Below, in pieces: positions 1-11,934 of a DNA stretch of 64,000 nucleotides. Position numbers and translations under genes: made by a program. The DNA lies in assembly GCA_023678885.1 (NCBI GenBank), contig CM042985.1, positions 29,770,465-29,834,464 on the forward strand. The letters run 5' to 3'. Under the pieces are notes generated by a model that did not search any database, was not told the origin of the DNA, and saw only the letters and a program-made list of their open reading frames with translations. Position 1 is the stretch's first letter. Each line of letters opens with the position of its first letter. This DNA is from Pogostemon cablin. Lineage: Eukaryota; Streptophyta; Magnoliopsida; Lamiales; Lamiaceae.

Positions 1-1206
1 CTCCTCATCCTGCTGCTCCTCCTCTGGATGCTCCTCTTCAGGCTGCTGTGGTGGTCGGAACTCTCCTTGATCAACAATCTATTGTAACTCCACCATCCTG
101 CCCTCCGCACACATCTGCGATACAGTCCTCCAATCACCACTCGATTTCACTGTCACGGATATGACGTTATGTCCAAGAGAATCCATCAACTTGTTCCTCG
201 CCACCCGAATGGTTGTCAAGTTGCTCACGTCGAAGGGGAACATAAATTCGAAGGGCTTGAGACCCCTCGTGAAGAACCAGTCTCCATCTCTGAAATGGGC
301 AAATCCTCCCTTCACGCATGTGAACATCACCAAATCGGGCTCTCCTTCAACTGGTGTGATGCCTGTGAAATCCAAGTTGTAATGCTCAGCCACAATCGTC
401 AGTAACCCTCTAATATTCACCTTTTGAAACCCAATGGTCCTGAATCGATGTAGCTGTGCGATGAAATAAGCTCCAACATTGAACTACACCCCATTTAGCA
501 TACACCACAAGGCGTAAAGCTCTTCTCTAGACACAACACTCCCCTCTGAGCGGGCAAACAATGTGTTGCTCAGGACACGGTCCATGTACCTCAAAACTGG
601 ATTCTTTATTGAGGAAGCACGAGCCTGTTTGATCTTGTAGTCTCCAATCTCCCCGGAGATCTCCCTCCAAAACCTATTAGCGTTGAACGCAGCATTCTCC
701 AATCGAGGGATCTCCAGAGGCGTCTTAAACAGCTCATTAAAATCCTCAGACGTCCATCTTCTACTCACTCCGCCAAGCTGAAACGTACACTGATACGGGT
801 ACCCAAGCGGGTCCTTCACCATCTCAAATGAGCAAACTTCTTTCGCTGTAACATGGAAGTACGTCGGCCTCTTCAACTCCATAAATCTCCGGATCCCCAC
901 TTGATCGAACATCCAGAAGATGTCATCCCCGATTCTCATTGTCCTCATCGCCTCATCATCTTGGTATCAAGTGCGAGCTATCTTGTCTGAGACTTCTTCC
1001 TATTTTTCTTTAATCTCATCCCAATCTTGCATCTGTATTTTGAACTTTTTGGGTAAATGATCCTGCAACCTCAGCTTCTTCGTTACTTTGTCCAAATTCG
1101 AAGGCCTGTCATGCCTCTTCTTCGATCTAACCTCCTCTGCCTTTCCCTTACCCCTTACTTGATCCTTGTCCCTTTCCTGAAAGTAATACTTCAATACAAC
1201 CAACAA
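1..1206 (-). pseudogene. Athila ORF1-like (env-position) protein, broken and partial
   Basis: One reading frame can be followed from a Met codon at 1206 to the window edge, interrupted by stops at 1000-1002, 967-969, 484-486 and 79-81. The parts between them share spacing and short motifs with the intact ORF1-like protein at 61881-63476, for example an NPV-RYM/L motif followed by a Ser-Asn-Thr block (in the 484-948 piece) and a region rich in large hydrophobic residues. This position, 3' of integrase, is where Athila elements carry a protein of unknown role (the ATHILA ORF-1 family). No clear signal peptide or membrane segment is visible, so an envelope function is not supported. The Glu/Gln-rich stretch after 79 (+ strand 1-60) is probably the start of the acidic linker. 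Confidence 0.7.
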
Positions 1207-2650
1207 GACAAGAAAACAAGTAATTGACTAGCATATCATATACTCTACTCAAGACTTCAAGTGTCAATGCATAACCAACTCAATCTATCAACTTAACACC
1301 ACTTGCTTATTCAACATGCTCAAAACATCTTCAATCACACCTTCTTTAATCATCAAAACATAAACAACAAGCATGCATTAATCAACAATTCAAGCAATTC
1401 ATAAGAGTTTCAACAAATTAGAACGTGAACTACTCCAATTCGAATAACAATTTAAAAAACCTAGCATGCTTGTCCTAATAAATGCACAATATCGTTGATC
1501 AATTCACATAAACAATCAAGTTCAATCTATAATCAAACATTCTCAAACCAACGAACATGAATTCATATGAATCAAGTCACCATATCAACATTCACCATGA
1601 AATTCGACCAAACTCTACCTCAATCCTCCTACCCACAACGAATTGCATACCTAAACCTTCAATCCTAGAGTAATTGAGTTGGAAAAATATACCCTTTTTC
1701 TTGTCCATGGTAAACAAATGATCGAAACACACAACACTCAAAAACGCGACTGGAGCCCTAATTTCGCGACGAAAATCGCCCAAATCCGCGCCCAAATCGT
1801 AAAATCAAGGTGTATTGTTGTGTAATCGGTGTGAAATCAAGTGTAATTGAAGAATTCGTGCAAAGGTGTAAAGGTTCGATGAAGGTTCGGGATTTGGGTG
1901 GAAAGAAAAAGTGATCGAACCCTCTGAAAATCAAACTTAAAATACGTACCTGGCTTGGTTCGACCTCTTGAACAGGTCGAACCATGGCTGACGAGGTCGA
2001 ACCTACCTTCTGGACAAATGCTCCTCTCGGTTCGACATGGGTTCGACTTGCTGGATAGGTTGAACCACCCTTGTGTTGGTCGAACCAATCTTCTGGAAAA
2101 TAGAGTGCTCTGAATGGTCTGGTTCGACCTGGGTTCGACCTTCTGAACATGTCGAACCATAACGGCTTAGGTCGAACCAACCTACTGTAAGCTTCCCATT
2201 ACCAGTTCGACCTCAGTTCGACCTGTTAAACAGGTCGAACCATCATGCTTGAGGTCGAACCACCTCACTAGACGATTTTAGCTTCTCGATTCGACTTTCT
2301 CTGCTCGGTTCGACCTCCTAGCACTGGTCGAACCTCTCTTGGCTTGGTTGAACCTACCCATCTAAGCTTCAACTGAGTGTTCTTCAATCCCTACACATTT
2401 CAAACTTACATACGAATCATTAGGTATCAACTAGAGCACACTTCATCAAAAATTGTTCCTTAAAATATCATTCATGAGTAACTCCGTGAGATAAAACAAA
2501 ACAAAACCCACTGAACATTAGGCAAGTTGCAAAAAATCGACACATCAAAACCGATCAAAGTTTTAAATATGCCGCAAAAACCAACTCCCCTAACAAACAT
2601 TACAAAGAAAATATTATACATCCGGTGCTTATCGAGGTAAGAACATCACA
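1207..2650 (-). other. Leader between integrase and ORF1-like frame of the Athila element
   Basis: Non-coding interior of the retrotransposon, between the internal purine tract and the ORF1-like frame. It is poor in G on the + strand, with runs of CAA/TCA, and holds the palindrome array annotated separately at 1957-2345. The short frames that overlap the array (for example 1758-2180 on the minus strand) arise from the repeats and are not genes. Confidence 0.6.
1957..2345. repeat. Palindrome array, GGTTCGACC / GGTCGAACC, copy in ORF1 leader
   Basis: About five loose units, each with a forward half-site (GGTTCGACC or a variant) and, 8-12 bp later, its reverse complement GGTCGAACC, followed by a further GGTCGAACC. 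Each pair could form a 9-11 bp stem with a small loop. The same motif recurs at 6900-7316, 10126-10476 and 47761-47816. Confidence 0.85.
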
Positions 2651-2666
2651 CACCCCCCCAAACTTA
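2651..2666 (-). other. Internal polypurine tract of Athila element
   Basis: On the minus strand this reads TAAGTTTGGGGGGGTG, close to the tract that borders the 3' LTR of the second Athila element (60395-60408). Here no LTR follows; the ORF1 leader does. Athila elements are known to have such a second tract between integrase and ORF1. Confidence 0.6.
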
Positions 2667-2839
2667 GGAGAAACTATAGTCAAAACTAAGTTTGCAAAGA
2701 GATGTAATTGCCGATAAGTAAGCACTTTCAATATAAAAATTTCTTACTCACACGAAAATAAAGCAATTAAAACGGAAGGGAAAACTCCCAACAGGCGCTC
2801 ATGTTTAACGTCGGAGAGTCACGATGGTACCAAATCAGA

Positions 2840-5800
2840 TCAAGGTATCAAGGTATCTTTAAAGATGACGCAAGCATCATCCGGCGACTTGTAATGCTTC
2901 AAGTGATGCCCATTCGCCGCAATAATGTCTCCATCCTTGTCAATAAGCTCAAAACTCCCCCCTCCACAGGCTCTATGAATCATGAACGGCCTCGTCCACT
3001 TTGACTTCAACTTCCCTGCGAAAAGCTTCAAACGAGAGTTAAAAAGTAATACCTCATCTCCTTGCTTGAACTCCTTATATGAGATCTTAGAATCATGCCA
3101 CATCTTCATTCTTTCCTTGTAGATCTCTGAATTCTTATAAGCACGACTCCTAAACTCATCCAATTGATTCATGTGGGTTATCCTCAACTCCTTCACATCC
3201 TTAAGAGTCAAATTCAAGCTTCGCAAAGCCCAAAATGCTTTGTGTTGAATCTCTACAGGTAAGTGGCATGGCTTTACATAGACAATTTGATACGGTGACA
3301 TATCTAACACCGTCTTGTAAGCGGTCCGGAAACCCATAACACATCATCAAGCTTCATAGCCCAATCCTTTCTATTGGTTCCAACCACTTTCTCCAAAATC
3401 TGTTTGACTTGCCGGTTAGAGACCTCTGCTTGCCCATTCGCTTGAGGATGATAGGGTGTAGTAACCCTATGCTTAACACCATAATCCTTAAGCACCTTCT
3501 CAAGAAACTTATTGACTAAGTGAGAACTTCCATCACTCACTAGTGCTCTAGGAACTCCATAGCGGGCAAAGATATGCTTCTTTAAGAAAGATATGACAGT
3601 TTTTTAATCATTCAAGCGAGTAGGAATCGCTTCCACCCACTTAGAAACATAATCCACAGCAAGAAGAATGTAGAGAAATCCATTAGACGGGGAAAAAGGC
3701 CCCATAAAATCGATACCCCACACATCAAATATCTCCACAACAATGTTCGACTACAGCGGCATCTCGTCTCTCCCACTTATATTCCCCATGCGCTGACATC
3801 TATCGCAAGACGCCACATAGGTCTCACAATCCTTAAACAACGTAGGCCAATAGAGAGCGGATTGAAGTACCTTGGCTGCAGTCTTTTGGGCTCCAAAGTG
3901 TCCCCCCGTTCGGTTGTGCATGGCAGAACTCAAGCACACTCTCCATTTCCATCTCGGGTACACACCTACGGACTATAGAATCCGTACATATCTTGTAAAC
4001 AAACGGATCATACCATATGAAAGTCTCAACATCCCTCTTGAATTTAGCAAGTTGATAACGGTTGAGATCTCTTGGAATTTTTCCCACAGCAATGTAATTA
4101 ACATAATCCGTATACCATGGATCAACTCCTTGCGCAACAACCACACATGCTCGCTCAGCCCCTTCAATGAACACAGCCATAATCTTCTCATCCGGAAACA
4201 TTTTCTCAATATATTCGAAAGAATTATCACAATGCTCCCTAGTCTCCAACCTCGATAGGTGATCCGCCAACACATTTTCAGTACATTTCTTATCTCGGAT
4301 CTCAATGTCAAACTCTTGAAGTAGAAGAATCCACCTTATGATCCTAGGCTTCGTCTCCTTTTTTTCCATCAAGTACCGAATCGCTGAATGATCCGTGTAC
4401 ACAATCGTCTTCGTGCCAACCAAATACTGACGAAACTTATCGAATGCATACACAACAGCCAAAAACTCCTTTCAGTTACCGTGTAATTCTTATGTGCCAC
4501 ATCGAAAGTCTTGCTCGCGTAGTAAATGGCGCAGAACTTCTTCTCCCTCATCTGCCCAAGCACCACTCCAAGTGCTACATCACTTGCATCACACATAAGT
4601 ACAAACGGTTGAGTCCAATCCAGTGTGATAAAGATAGGTACAGTAGTAAGCGCCTCCTTCAAAACTTGAAAAGCTATTAGACATTCATCATCGAACATAA
4701 AAGGAACATCCTTTTCAAGTAAGTGAGATAAGGGCTTGGAGTATTTTGAGAAGTCATTCATAAATCTTCTATAAAATCCGGCGTGTCCAAGAAAGGACCG
4801 CACTCCTCTTTCATTAGTCGGTGGTGGAAGCTTCTCAATTGCCACCACTTTCGCTCTATCAACCTGCAATCCTTTAGCAGAGACATGATTCCCAAGAACA
4901 ATCACATCTCTCACCATGAAGTGACACTTCTCCCAATTTAAGACAAGATTAGTTTATTGACATCTCTTCAAAACAGTAGCAAGGTTAAACAAACAAGCTT
5001 CAAAGGAGGAACCAAAAACAGAAAAATCATCCATGAACACCTCCATGGTCTTCTCTATCAACCCATCAAAAATTGCCATCATGCATCTCTGAAAAGTAGC
5101 AGGCGCATTACACAATCCAAATGGTATCTTTCTAAAGGCAAAGGTCCCGTAAGGGCAAGTAAAAGTGGTCTTTTCTTGATCCTCGGGAGCAATCATGATT
5201 TGATTATAACCTGAGTATCCATCCAAGAAACAATAAAAATCATACCCTGCAAGACTATCTAACATTTGATCCATGAAAGGAAGAGGAAAATGGTCCTTAC
5301 ACGTGTTCTCATTCAACTTCATGTAATCCACACATGTACGCCATCCCGTAGGAATCCTTGTGGCTATCGCTTCTCCATCCTCAGCTTTCACTACAGTCAT
5401 GCCCCCCTTCTTAGCAACTACATGCAATGGACTCACACGGGGACTATCACTAATAGGATATATAATTCCAGCATCCAACCACGTAAGGATTTGCTTCCTT
5501 ATCACCTCTTGAATTGCGGGATTAACCCTCCACTGATTTTGAACACTCGCCTTGGCCTCATCTAACAATCTTATTCTATGCATGCAATACGAAGGGCTTA
5601 TACCTTTCAAATCATCTAAAGACCACCCAATCGCAGACTTGTACTTCGGCAAAGCTCCTAATAACTCCTCAAGTTGATCATCATTAAGGGAAGAAGATAC
5701 AATTACCGGATATTTTTTATTGTCACCAAGGAAGGCATACTTCAAGTGTTCCGGCAAGAGTTTCAACTCCTCTTTCTTCTCTTCAATGGGAGTGCTTTCA

Positions 5801-6807
5801 TTATCCAAAGGCAAGTACTTCCTAGTCCACTTGACCTCTTCAACCTTAGTTTTTTCTGATTCATACCTATCATCACCCAAAGCAAGTAAGTTTTCAAGAA
5901 AATCAATACATACCTCATTGGAGAGTCCATCGAGCTCCGTAGTGGGATAAGTAAGAGACTCCATCAAGCATGTCTCAAGAGGATCCTTAGATAGAATCAG
6001 GGACATATCTTCTTTCACAATCTCCTCCACCACATCAATACTATAACATCTCGACTCCATGGGCATCTTCATTGCTTTGTCAAGGTTGAATAGAACTTCC
6101 TCTTTATCCATCCGCAACCTAAGCTCCCCCTTTTTCACATCAATCATAGCTCCAGCAGTAGCAAGGAAAGGCCTCCCCAAAATAAGAGGGACATTATCCT
6201 TGTCATCATCCATCTCTAGCACAAGAAAAACCACAGGAAAGACAAGCTTCTCTACTTTGACGAGTACATCTTCAATAATACCTTTCGGAAACGTCATCGA
6301 CCTGTTCGCCAATTGTAGAGCAACAGTAGTAGAAGTTAACTCCCCCAAACCAAGCCTTTGAAAGATCGACAAAGGCATCAAATTGATGCTTGCCCCAAGA
6401 TCGCACAAGGCTCGTCGTGCCGGTCCTTTTCCTATCTCACACAAGATAGTGAAGCTTCCCAGATCCTTCATATTTTATGGCAGCTTCATTTGGATAATCG
6501 AGCTGTAATTTTCAGACAAGTTCACCGTTTTAATTCCATTCAAACTCCTCTTCTTCAATAATATGTCTTTAAGGAATCGGGCATAGTATGGCATCTCCAT
6601 TATTGCTTCCGAGAAAGGAATGTTCAAGCTTATTTTATTCATAATCTCTGAAAACCTCTTGAACTTCTCCTCCAATCCCTTCTTCACGAGCTTAAAAGGA
6701 AACGGTGGAGGTATTTTTGTGTTGGGAATGCCCCATTCATCACGTTCTACCTTCTCCGCCTTCTCCTTTTCGGCTCTCAATCGCTTGGCTCTCTCCCACT
6801 TCTTCAC
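2840..6807 (-). pseudogene. Athila-like pol (protease, RT, RNase H, integrase), broken
   Basis: Domains in order: a pre-protease segment (6807-6475); an aspartic protease with the DLGAS active site (residues 24-28 of the frame starting at 6471); reverse transcriptase with FMDD at residues 479-482 of that frame; RNase H with the CDAS motif and, in another frame (4462-3833), YTDHSAIRYL; and integrase with a zinc-finger region (about 3940-3790), core motifs (SDGSSH, then NGQAEVSNRQ near 3430) and a C-terminal domain (3337-2840). Breaks: stops at 6475-6477, 4954-4956 and 3751-3753, another in the integrase core near 3603, and frame changes near 4470, 3900 and 3330. It would normally be one polyprotein that copies RNA to DNA and inserts it. 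Confidence 0.88.
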
Positions 6808-6899
6808 TGATATAATCTATGTACTTTGCTCATTTTGAACCACTGGAATAGCATCCACATCATGGAGAAAATTCGGTGCAACAATAGGCACGTTCTGGC

Positions 6900-7316
6900 T
6901 GGTTCAACTTGGGTTCGACCTGTTTGGGAGGTCGAACCAGGTACGTAATGGTCGAACCGATCTCCTGGACGACTGGTTTCTTTCTGAATTCGAGGTTCGA
7001 CTTGGGTTTGACCAGTTTGGGAGGTCGAACCACTGTCCCCTAGGTCGAACCGCCTCACTGTATAATGATTTCTATCCTCTAGTTCGACCTGGGTTTGACC
7101 TTCTGGGTTGGTCGAACCATAACGATCATGGTCGAACCGTTTCTGCGACAAAACAGGGTGCTCCAGGTATTGAAGTTCGACTTGGGTTCGACCTTCTGTC
7201 CAGGTCGAACCATTCTTGCTTTGGTCGAACTGATGATCTGTAAAAATAGAGTGCTCTGAACGGTCAGGTTCGACCTGTGGGCCAGGTCGAATCTCTTGGA
7301 AATTGGTCGAACCGAG
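6900..7316. repeat. Palindrome array inside the gag-pol reading region
   Basis: Four to five units of roughly 90-100 bp, each with GGTTCGACC-type and GGTCGAACC-type half-sites, lie between the gag C-terminus and the pre-protease segment. On the minus strand the array stays largely open (7151-6804) and encodes repeats containing GSTSQTG and TQVEP. So the expansion sits in what should be polyprotein sequence. Confidence 0.85.
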
Positions 7317-8938
7317 GCTTAGTCATGTCTAAATTGGATTCCGGCCTCATTGGTCCCTCGTACTGCATTCCCGACCTTAGTGTGATGGCATTACACGACT
7401 TTGGATTCTCAATACTTTGCGACGGGAACTTCTCCTTTCCTATAGATTGAGTCAATGTGTTCACATTCTCAGCAATTATACCCATCAGCATCGTAAGATC
7501 TTTAACTTGAGTGGACAAATCCTTGTGATCATCAATCTTCTTCTCAAGTTTGGCCTCAAGGCGGTTCACTCTTTCATCATTCCTCGCCATGTACCTGTTC
7601 ACAGTATCCTCAAAACTTGGCTTTCCTTCTTCCACCTTTGCTCCCGGATCAACACCTATCGGAGGTTGCACCGTGTTGTTCGGATTGCTCCATGAAAATT
7701 CAGGCCTCCTTGGTTGTTGTTGATAACCACCAGGGGACCACGATTGTTGTAGTTCCATTGGTAGTTCCGGTTTCCTTGATTCGGGTACCTAGTTCCTTGA
7801 ATACTTTGACCCATGGCATAGTTTGCCTCCTCCAACTCCTCTTGGATTGTTCCATCATTCATCAATTCCTGCTGTATGATTGGCACGCATTGAGATATAT
7901 CGTTGATCTGCTTCTATTGAGACTCAAGTAGCTTATTGATAGACGACAAGCTAGAGACGATCTCATCTTCTCTACTCATTTTCACCATTGTATGTTCAAC
8001 TTTAGCTACTTTCCCAAGGACATAAGTACCTCTCACTCTATCAGTTGGCCAATCTCTCGAATTCATCAAAATATCTTCAAACAATCTCTCGGCCTCTACG
8101 GATGACTTAGTAAGTAATGCTCCATTAGAAGAAGCATCCAATAACACTTGTGAATCACAGTCCAATCCATTGTAGAATATGCTGATATATTGAGCTTTAG
8201 AAAGCCCATGTTGAGGACACTTCCGAAGCATGTCCTTGAATCTGTCCCAAGCTTCATGAAACTTCTCTCCTCCACTGATAGCAAATTGGTTAATCTCTTG
8301 CTTCATCTTAAACACCTTTGACGGTGGCATGTACCTCTCCAAGAACCTTAACTTCAATTGCTCCCAAGTGGTGCACTCAGCTGCGTTTAAAGTATCATAC
8401 CAGTCTCTCGCTTTTTCAGTAAGCGAGAACTTAAACAAGAGGATCTTCCGCTTATCTTCATGTTCCCCTGCATCTTTTTGAGTACTTGCATAGCCAAGAA
8501 CTTGTTTAGATGTTGTTGCGGATCCTCGAAAGTCCCTCCTGAAAAGGAGTTTCTTTCAATCATGCTAATAAGAGCGGGGTGAAGATCGAAGTCCGCATTA
8601 GCCCCTCTCGCTCCTAAAAGCCCAGAATGTCCCACCCTGTTATTCTTGAAGACTTCACGGATGGCCAGATTGTCCGGATTAGCCACATCGTTGGCCATGT
8701 CGACTTCCTCTGCTGCTGCGTCTAGATCAACCACAGTTTCAGTCGCTTTCGAGTTTAGTACGTCAACTGCAACTCCAAGATTAAGAGCTTCAGTTGGATC
8801 TAATGTCTTGTTCCTACTTTTCTTCTTCTTCTTCTTTCTCGACGACGTTCCGATCTCAGGATTATATGGTTCTAATTCACCTGTTTTTGATCTAGTGAGC
8901 ATACATCTGAAAAGATTAGGAATTAGAAAATAAAACAA
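7264..8938 (-). pseudogene. Athila-like gag, broken
   Basis: The capsid-type gag region is spread over several frames. The first (Met at 8938, or more likely Met at 8902) has a Lys-rich stretch and the FEDPQQHLNKFL motif usual at the start of the retrotransposon gag domain. A one-base frame change near 8489 leads to the second frame, with FSLTEKARDWYDTL and WEQLKLRFLERY, the conserved core of plant gag proteins. This frame ends in a TAG at 7914-7916, continues open to about 7660, and shifts again to the frame 7758-7264, which has a predicted coiled-coil (RLEAKLEKKIDDH). The last residues run into the palindrome array. No CCHC zinc knuckle was seen. Confidence 0.85.
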
Positions 8939-8990
8939 GAAGTAAAATAGTCTTAATAAAACTAGAAATAATAAAAAGATATTTTACGCC

Positions 8991-9009
8991 GTCCCCGGCA
9001 ACGGCGCCA
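8991..9009 (-). other. Primer binding site, tRNA-Asp type
   Basis: The minus strand reads TGGCGCCGTTGCCGGGGAC, complementary to the 3' end of plant tRNA-Asp, the primer typical of Athila elements. It lies 6 bp from the inner LTR edge. It is not a tRNA gene. Confidence 0.9.
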
Positions 9010-10024
9010 GAAACTTGATAGGGGTTTTCTCAACACACAAATTAATCCTCAAGTATAGGGATATCAATTGTAGTCTCAAAGATGACCAAGTTATATTATC
9101 GAACCCACGGGACGGCTTAATATCAATTTAATTATATTCTAGTATATTTTAGACTATGTTTGGTAATTTAATAGTGTAGATTTCGAGTAACAACTATTAA
9201 TTGAAATAGCAAAGTAAATAACAAGAATAAGAGGAAGGTGAGTTGTGATCAAGTAAGATAGTAGGTAGTTCATCGGGTCATCCAGTTTTACAATTAATTC
9301 ATACTTTCGTGTGATGGTGTCCGACTCTGCCCTGTGGTTTGTGGACCCATCACTAAGCCATGAAAATCGACTCCATAGACACAAGTAGATATGCATTTGA
9401 TACGTGCGAATATCCTAGGAGCAAGATGTATACTTTACCCCCTTTCTAGGTACTACCAGAATCAATTATTTCCCGTGCACTTAGTACTCTAACCCGATTT
9501 GATCTCCCTTTATAGGTACTATAAAGTTATACTCTTCATCCTACTTATTAACCCGAATAAGATTCAATTAACAAATATTTATATAAGACAGTTCTAATAA
9601 GACTTCAGAATCCCTTCACTTAGCATTATAACATTAAACCCTGCTCAACAGTGAACGCACTCAACCAATAACCATGTTATGTATTCAGACTCTACACAAT
9701 GATTATTGATGCATAAAACGACTATGAGTATGGATTAAATGCGCGCAATCTTATATAAAACAAACCACAGGTAGTGTTGTACGGAGTTTTACACACAAAA
9801 TACAAATTACATCATGAAACCTTCATAACCCTATAACTACCAAAGTGGCTCTAGCCCATGATTGATCTAGGAACAATCATGGTTAGATGGACCAATCTTA
9901 CTTGAACCTCCAGCGAACCCTCTGTCACAGCCCTCCGGATGGTGCAAGATCGCCAATCTCCGTCTCCTTATCTTTTATAATGATTCACGATCAAAAGCTC
10001 TCTCTTAGGACTGCATGAGCATCC

Positions 10025-10031
10025 TTTTATA
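10025..10031 (-). promoter_or_regulatory. Putative LTR TATA box
   Basis: The minus strand reads TATAAAA following the context GATTACAAG. The solo LTR of the same family has the same context and TATAAAA at 47913-47919, so the site is kept between copies. Confidence 0.6.
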
Positions 10032-10125
10032 CTTGTAATCACGTCTCTAGGGCTTGGAATGGGCTTTTCAAGTGATCTCACGCGTTTAGGCCTCGAAAAT
10101 CCAAATATGGTAAATGTCCGCGTCT

Positions 10126-10476
10126 TGGTTCGACCTCAGCAAACAGGTCGAACCACGCTTCACAGGTCGAACCACAGGTCGAACCCAGAACTGGATAAAT
10201 TGAGCACCTGGTTCGACCAACTGTACAGGTCGAACCACTCCTCCTTGGTCGAACCACAGGTCGAACCATGCTACTGAAAATATTCCGCATCCGATTCGAC
10301 CAGCTGACAGGTCGAACTCCAACGTCGTGGTCGAACCTTCCTTCTTGCGAACTGGTTCGACCTGATGATCAGGTCGAACCCTCTGGTCTTGGTCGAACCT
10401 ACCTTCTGTTCATCACAAACGCCCGGTTCGACCTGCTGGAGAGGTCGAACCCTCCTCCTTCAGGTCGAACCATCCT
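10126..10476. repeat. Palindrome array in U3 of the Athila LTR
   Basis: Five units of about 75 bp: GGTTCGACC, about 10 bp, GGTCGAACC, then one or two more GGTCGAACC after short unique spacers. In the direction of transcription the array ends about 95 bp upstream of the putative TATA box. The solo LTR (47761-47816) has a single reduced unit at the same distance. Confidence 0.88.
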
Positions 10477-10688
10477 CTTTCTTTGGTGGTTCGCATGGTC
10501 TCGACTTCGTCTCTTCAATTTTTGACACTTTACTCCAATTTTGCTAGTAAAACCACTCGATTAGCTCCAACAACACCTGATTCAACCTAATTTACAATAT
10601 GAATAGGTTTTCCACCTATTTCACCCTTCAAACTCTCCAAAACTAGCTCAAATACCGATGTTAAACTTGTGAATTTACACACTCATCA

Positions 10689-11879
10689 AGTGCCTCCTCC
10701 CATCTTGCACTTTGTTGAAGTACCTAAGCTCACTTTTCATTCCACTAATAAAGTGCCTCCCCTGCACTTTGTTGAAGTACCTAAGCTCACTTTTTACTAC
10801 AGTCGAGCTCTTACCCTCTAGCACGTACCTCGAAATTAACTGTAATCCTAATCTAAACCCGTTACTCTTATCCATTTTGGGCTAAAGATTGGGGGAATGG
10901 CGATGATCAATTCGGTGGTGAACTCCTGTATTCAATACACTTAGATTTAATAGAACACAGAATGAAAAATTCAAAACGGTACAGAACACTTTCAACACTT
11001 AGGGTTTAGATAGAAAGAAAAGTTCAAAACCTTCAAAAACATCATCAATTTGGGCCAGGCCCATTTTGGCCAATTACTTAGGGCCCATTTGCAAAGGATT
11101 ATTCGTCTAACATGAGCAAGTGTTAACCCTTGTAAAAATGTAATCCAGTATTTGTAAACCCATTTTTTGGAAATATAGATATTAATTCATGCGATTTTAT
11201 GTCAAATCTCATTTGTTGGATCTTATTATTTTTATTTGTGTGTGATAATAAATGAGGTTAATAATTTTTGTTTTATTTTTTTTTGGTATTTTTAAAAATT
11301 AAAATTTAGCTTATATTTTAAAATTTAGAAAATTATTTTTCTATTATTTAATAGTGTTAGAATGACAAGAATCACTACTCTAAATTTTTTTAACATTGAA
11401 TAGTTTTAAAAAGAAAAAAATATATCACTGGTCTTTTTTTTTAATTATAAAATCATTGATCATTATCACTAGTAGTAATAGTATGATGGTATATATATTC
11501 ATTGTGTAATGCCAAAATCTTAACATGTAATAAAGCAAGATTAGTGGCTTAATATGTATACATAAAATATTTTAATCATTCACATAACATATAATCAACT
11601 TAAAAAGAATATAGTTCACTGATCACAATGATTCTATAAAAACACAAATTACAAGAGGAACCTAACAAGTTTTATCATGTATTTCTCATTATAAATTTAA
11701 AATTTTGAAAATGATAAATAAATAAATATAATCTTAATATATATAATTGGCAAGTAGTTGCCTTATTTAAATTTTCGAAAAATATACCGAGAAGCTTCAC
11801 TATTAAAAAATTATGAGATAGCCTCTGGACATCAAATAAGCTTACAAAAATCTGAGATCATGTTTAGCGAAGGGTTACC
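10689..11879. other. Non-coding stretch with a short tandem duplication
   Basis: Just outside the LTR a block of about 50 bp ending GTACCTAAGCTCACTTTT occurs twice (10688-10739 and 10750-10795). The rest is AT-rich; no gene, RNA or clear transposon end was recognised. Confidence 0.6.
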
Positions 11880-11934
11880 TGAAGAAAGGAGACATATTTT
11901 ATTTGAGATTTGGGGGTAAGAAAAGTCTATTATC

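Larger units (their letters stand above)
1..10688 (-). mobile_element. Athila-like Ty3/gypsy retrotransposon, decayed, 3' end outside window
   Basis: The element reads right to left: 5' LTR (9016-10688), tRNA-Asp-type primer site (8991-9009), gag (8938-7264), protease, reverse transcriptase, RNase H and integrase (6807-2840), an internal purine tract (2651-2666), then an ORF1-like frame running off the left edge. This order, the primer type and the extra frame 3' of integrase are what is known for the Athila lineage. Every coding part carries stops or frame changes, so this copy cannot make its own proteins. The 3' LTR and its target duplication lie outside the window. The 5 bp beyond the 5' LTR are agtgc (10689-10693). 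Confidence 0.9.
9016..10688 (-). repeat. 5' LTR of the Athila-like element (1673 bp)
   Basis: On the + strand it starts TGATAGGGG next to the primer site and ends ACTCATCA, giving the TGATGAGTG...CA ends seen in the other Athila LTRs of this window. Its U5 part (9016-9120) matches the reverse complement of the end of the solo LTR at 47206-49063 over about 100 bp with few changes. It holds a putative TATA box (10025-10031) and a palindrome array just upstream of it. Confidence 0.85.

Noticed and set aside
1758..2180. Open frames of 107-140 codons on the minus strand
   Set aside because: They follow the GGTTCGACC repeats in two overlapping frames and match no family.
8991..9010. tRNA-like sequence
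   Set aside because: Only the 3' tRNA-Asp complement is present, next to an LTR: a primer site, not a gene.
10059..10547. Several open frames on both strands
   Set aside because: Products of the palindrome array in the LTR; the same repeats give open frames in any direction.
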